Origin: an uncultured Ulvibacter sp.
GTDB lineage: Bacteria; Bacteroidota; Bacteroidia; Flavobacteriales; Flavobacteriaceae
DNA length: 64,000 nt
Direction of reading: 5' to 3'
NCBI GenBank assembly: GCA_943789105.1
Contig: CALSSW010000002.1
Location: forward strand, 62,001 to 126,000
This document shows, piece by piece, positions 61,183 through 64,000 of the stretch (the stretch's first letter is position 1; every line of letters starts with the position of its first letter). The notes under the pieces were generated by a model. The model searched no databases. It was not told the DNA's origin and saw only the letters and a list, made by a program, of their open reading frames with translations. The position numbers were made by a program, and so were the translations under genes.

Positions 61183-62184
61183 TTATTGTTTTGGATCATA
61201 GGCCCATTTTACATACATAGAGCCCCAGGTAAAGCCTCCGCCAAAAGCAGCAAAAACGATATTGTCTCCTTTTTTAAGTTGGTTTTCATAGTCAAACAAA
61301 CACAGGGGTAATGTCGCTGATGTGGTATTACCGTATCTGTGAATATTTAACATCACTTTATCTTGTGGCAAATTCATTCTTCTTGAAGTTGCGTCTATTA
61401 TTCTTTTATTGGCCTGGTGTGGTACTAGCCAGTTTACATCGTCACCTCTTAAGTTGTTTCGCTGCATTATTTTCTCTGAAACATCTGCCATTTTTGAAAC
61501 AGCAAATTTAAATACTGTTTTCCCATCTTGATAAACATAGTGCTCTTTGTCTACGATGGTTTGGTTTGATGGAGGCAAAATAGATCCCCCTGCGGCAATT
61601 TTAAGACTGTCTCTTCCAACACCATCAGAGCGTAATATTTCGTCTTGCACACCAAGTCCTTCTAGGTTGGGTTCAAACAAAACAGCTCCTGCACCGTCTC
61701 CAAAGATAATACATGTGGTGCGATCTGTATAATCTACAATCGAAGACATTTTATCTGCTCCAATAAGTAATACTTTTTTGTATCTGCCAGACTCTATATA
61801 TCTAGCTGCTGTAGACATCCCAAAAAGAAAGCCAGAACATGCAGCTGCTAGGTCATAAGAAAAAGCATTTACAGCGCCTATTTGTGAGGCTACATAAACA
61901 CCTGTTGAGGCAACGGGCATATCTGGTGTGGCAGTTGCCATAATCACCATGTCTATATCTTCTGGATTGATCTTGTTTTTGGAAAGCAGTTGCTCAGCTG
62001 CTTTTATGGCCATAAAGGAGGTTCCTTGACCTTGTTCTTTTAAGATGCGGCGCTCTTTGATTCCTGTTCTTGAGGTAATCCACTCATCGTTGGTGTCTAC
62101 CATTGTTGCCAGTATTTTGTTTGTTAAAACATACTCAGGAACATAGCCTCCAACAGCAGTAATTGCAGCAGTAATGGTACTCAT
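61183..62184 (-). CDS. fabH: Beta-ketoacyl-ACP synthase III
   Basis: DLAAACSGFLFGM; WLVPHQANKRIIDA; GNTTSATLPL. Confidence 0.96.
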   Translation of the reverse strand: MSTITAAITAVGGYVPEYVLTNKILATMVDTNDEWITSRTGIKERRILKEQGQGTSFMAIKAAEQLLSKNKINPEDIDMVIMATATPDMPVASTGVYVASQIGAVNAFSYDLAAACSGFLFGMSTAARYIESGRYKKVLLIGADKMSSIVDYTDRTTCIIFGDGAGAVLFEPNLEGLGVQDEILRSDGVGRDSLKIAAGGSILPPSNQTIVDKEHYVYQDGKTVFKFAVSKMADVSEKIMQRNNLRGDDVNWLVPHQANKRIIDATSRRMNLPQDKVMLNIHRYGNTTSATLPLCLFDYENQLKKGDNIVFAAFGGGFTWGSMYVKWAYDPKQ

Positions 62185-62305
62185 AGAATTTGTTTAAATT
62201 CAGTAAAAAGAGTCAAAATCTCTCTAAAAAGCCCGAAAAATAGTCAATTTTAATCAAAAACAAGGCTTTTTTGATTTTTTTGATTTTTACTAATAGCTAA
62301 GAAAA

Positions 62306-62334
62306 CAAAAAACTCTCACAGGTTGTGAGAGTTC
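62306..62334 (-). terminator. Intrinsic terminator-like hairpin between rpmF and fabH
   Basis: Minus strand AACTCTCACA-ACC-TGTGAGAGTTTTTTG. Confidence 0.7.
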
Positions 62335-62358
62335 TCATTATATCACTTTTTATAAGCC

Positions 62359-62556
62359 CTATGCTTCTACTTCTTCTACTGCGTCAATAACAATTTGACC
62401 ACGGTAGTATAGTTTACCTTCATGCCAGTGCGCTCTATGGTAAAGGTGCGATTCTCCGGTTGTAGGATCTGTAGCAATTTGCGGTGCAACTGCTTTGTAA
62501 TGTGTTCTTCTTTTATCTCTTCTAGTTTTGGAGATTTTTCTCTTAGGATGTGCCAT
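62359..62556 (-). CDS. rpmF: 50S ribosomal protein L32
   Basis: [21 protein letters not shown]. Confidence 0.96.
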   Translation of the reverse strand: MAHPKRKISKTRRDKRRTHYKAVAPQIATDPTTGESHLYHRAHWHEGKLYYRGQIVIDAVEEVEA

Positions 62557-62562
62557 TACGCT

Positions 62563-63114
62563 CTATTTATTTTCGTTTAGTAAATTTTTTAATGAATCCC
62601 ATCTTGGATCTGTTGGTCCTTGTTGGAGTTCTTCTATATCTTCTTTGGGTGCCTTTGGGCTTAACTCTTCAAGTTTGTCGAGAATGTCACTTTGCAGTGT
62701 TCCATCTTCTATTCCTGGGTGTATTCTTCTGCTGGGTAAATTTAAAATTACAGACTCATAAATGAATTGTTGAATATTAACCTCATAACTTCCGTGTGGA
62801 ATTTGTAGTAAATCTTCATTTTCATCATTAAAATCATCTCCAAACTTTACAATAAAATGATAGCTTCCCCCCACAAGCTCGTTGTAAGGCTCGTTGGTTA
62901 CATCACAATTTACATTTACATCACCCGTGTAGGTTAATGTAAACTCCATAAAGGTTGTTTTTTTATCTAGCAGTACGTCCAGAGAAATGGCTGCTCCATT
63001 AAACTCGTCATACTCAAAATGCTCAAAGAACGTATTGTCTATTGTAAAATCAAAGTGATGCTCTCCAAGTTTCAACCCAACAAAAGGGATTGTAAATTCT
63101 TTCAAATCTCTCAT
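62563..63114 (-). CDS. DUF177 (YceD-like) family protein
   Basis: Immediately upstream of rpmF, acidic C-terminus, GDVNVNCDVTNEPY. Confidence 0.85.
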   Translation of the reverse strand: MRDLKEFTIPFVGLKLGEHHFDFTIDNTFFEHFEYDEFNGAAISLDVLLDKKTTFMEFTLTYTGDVNVNCDVTNEPYNELVGGSYHFIVKFGDDFNDENEDLLQIPHGSYEVNIQQFIYESVILNLPSRRIHPGIEDGTLQSDILDKLEELSPKAPKEDIEELQQGPTDPRWDSLKNLLNENK

Positions 63115-63158
63115 AATCACACCAAATTGAAATATCCGCCTTACGCATAAAGCGGCTG

Positions 63159-63187
63159 CAAAGATAAAAAATTATTTCATTTGCAAA
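63159..63187 (-). promoter_or_regulatory. Promoter TTTG-N17-TATCTTTG upstream of DUF177-rpmF
   Basis: Minus-strand TTTG (63184-63187) and TATCTTTG (63159-63166). Confidence 0.6.
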
Positions 63188-63198
63188 TTATTTTATCA

Positions 63199-64000
63199 CT
63201 ACTTTTTTACAAAGGGCTTGCGCTTGCTAATTTTTAAGGGGTTTTCTGCAGAAACCAGATATGCTTTCCTTGTTTTATGTATGGTAATGGCGCTAAAAAC
63301 TGCTGCTCTAAAGGAGGAGAAGTCTGCCTTGTTTTTACCAGCAATATCATAGGCGGTGCCGTGGTCTGGAGAGGTTCTTATCTCACTAAGTCCGGCGGTG
63401 TAGTTTACCCCAAAGCCAAAGGCAAGGGTCTTAAAAGGTACAAGACCTTGGTCATGGTAGGAGGCTATAATAACATCAAAGTTTTTATAGTTTGCACTAC
63501 CAAAAAAACTGTCTGCGGCATAAGGGCCAAAAACCGTTTTACCATTATTGCGTAAGTTATCTAGTGTTGGGCGCATAATTGTGTCATCCTCATTTCCAAT
63601 AACACCGTTGTCTCCAGTGTGAGGATTAATCCCTAAAACGGCTATTTTTGGTTTGGCAATTCCAAAATCTTGAATTAGGGTTTTATGTATGGTGTTGATC
63701 TTTTTTTCTATGACCTCCCTGGTAATGTTTGCCGAAATGTCTTTTACCGCTACATGGTCTGTCAAAAGGCCTACTCTTAGGCTTTCTGAAATCATCAACA
63801 TCAAACTGTCTCCTTCCAATTGTTGTTGTAAATAATCTGTGTGGCCAGGAAAATTAAAGCGCTCTGACTGTATGTTTGCTTTGTTTATTGGAGCGGTTAC
63901 AAGGGCGTGTATCGTGTTTTGTTTAAGCGCTAATACTGCAGCCTCTAATGACCTTACAGCATACTGGCCAATAGTGTTGTCTTGTTTTCCAAAATCAATC
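63199..64000 (-). CDS. pdxA: 4-hydroxythreonine-4-phosphate dehydrogenase, 5' part beyond window
   Basis: VLGINPHTGDNGVIGNED; ASYHDQGLVPFK; TSPDHGTAYDIAGK; frame open to window end. Confidence 0.93.
   Translation of the reverse strand, partial: IDFGKQDNTIGQYAVRSLEAAVLALKQNTIHALVTAPINKANIQSERFNFPGHTDYLQQQLEGDSLMLMISESLRVGLLTDHVAVKDISANITREVIEKKINTIHKTLIQDFGIAKPKIAVLGINPHTGDNGVIGNEDDTIMRPTLDNLRNNGKTVFGPYAADSFFGSANYKNFDVIIASYHDQGLVPFKTLAFGFGVNYTAGLSEIRTSPDHGTAYDIAGKNKADFSSFRAAVFSAITIHKTRKAYLVSAENPLKISKRKPFVKK

Overview
AT-rich window from a member of the Bacteroidota, most likely a Flavobacteriia genome. This is inferred from T9SS C-terminal domains, IPExxxVDY, DUF4292, a SprE/PorW-like lipoprotein, an HU-CCDC81/SPOR protein and TAnnTTTG promoters. 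Most of the window is chromosomal housekeeping sequence: purF/purN, acpP-fabF-rnc, pyk, dinB, dprA, EnvC, dut, the F-ATPase operon atpB-E-F-H-A-G behind a bactofilin and a SprE-like gene, lpxH, recJ, rsmI, tdk, alr, asd, accBC, fabH, rpmF and partial pdxA. The accessory part (about 45.5-59.2 kb) holds two surface-lipoprotein-like diheme cytochromes flanking a T9SS FG-GAP/ASPIC protein, an S9 peptidase, an orphan ABC ATPase, and a large T9SS protein whose PNGase F-like catalytic halves are separated by about 535 residues containing a LamG-like module. Best leads: (1) a strong intrinsic-terminator-like hairpin inside the 5' coding region of rnc, just after acpP-fabF; (2) the interrupted PNGase F-like protein; (3) the cytochrome/FG-GAP cluster; (4) a frameshift in atpG; (5) a recurrent TAnnTTTR-N4-ATG arrangement suggesting leaderless mRNAs. 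I saw no CRISPR array, transposase, phage module, rRNA or tRNA. No database search was possible; family names come from motif recognition.
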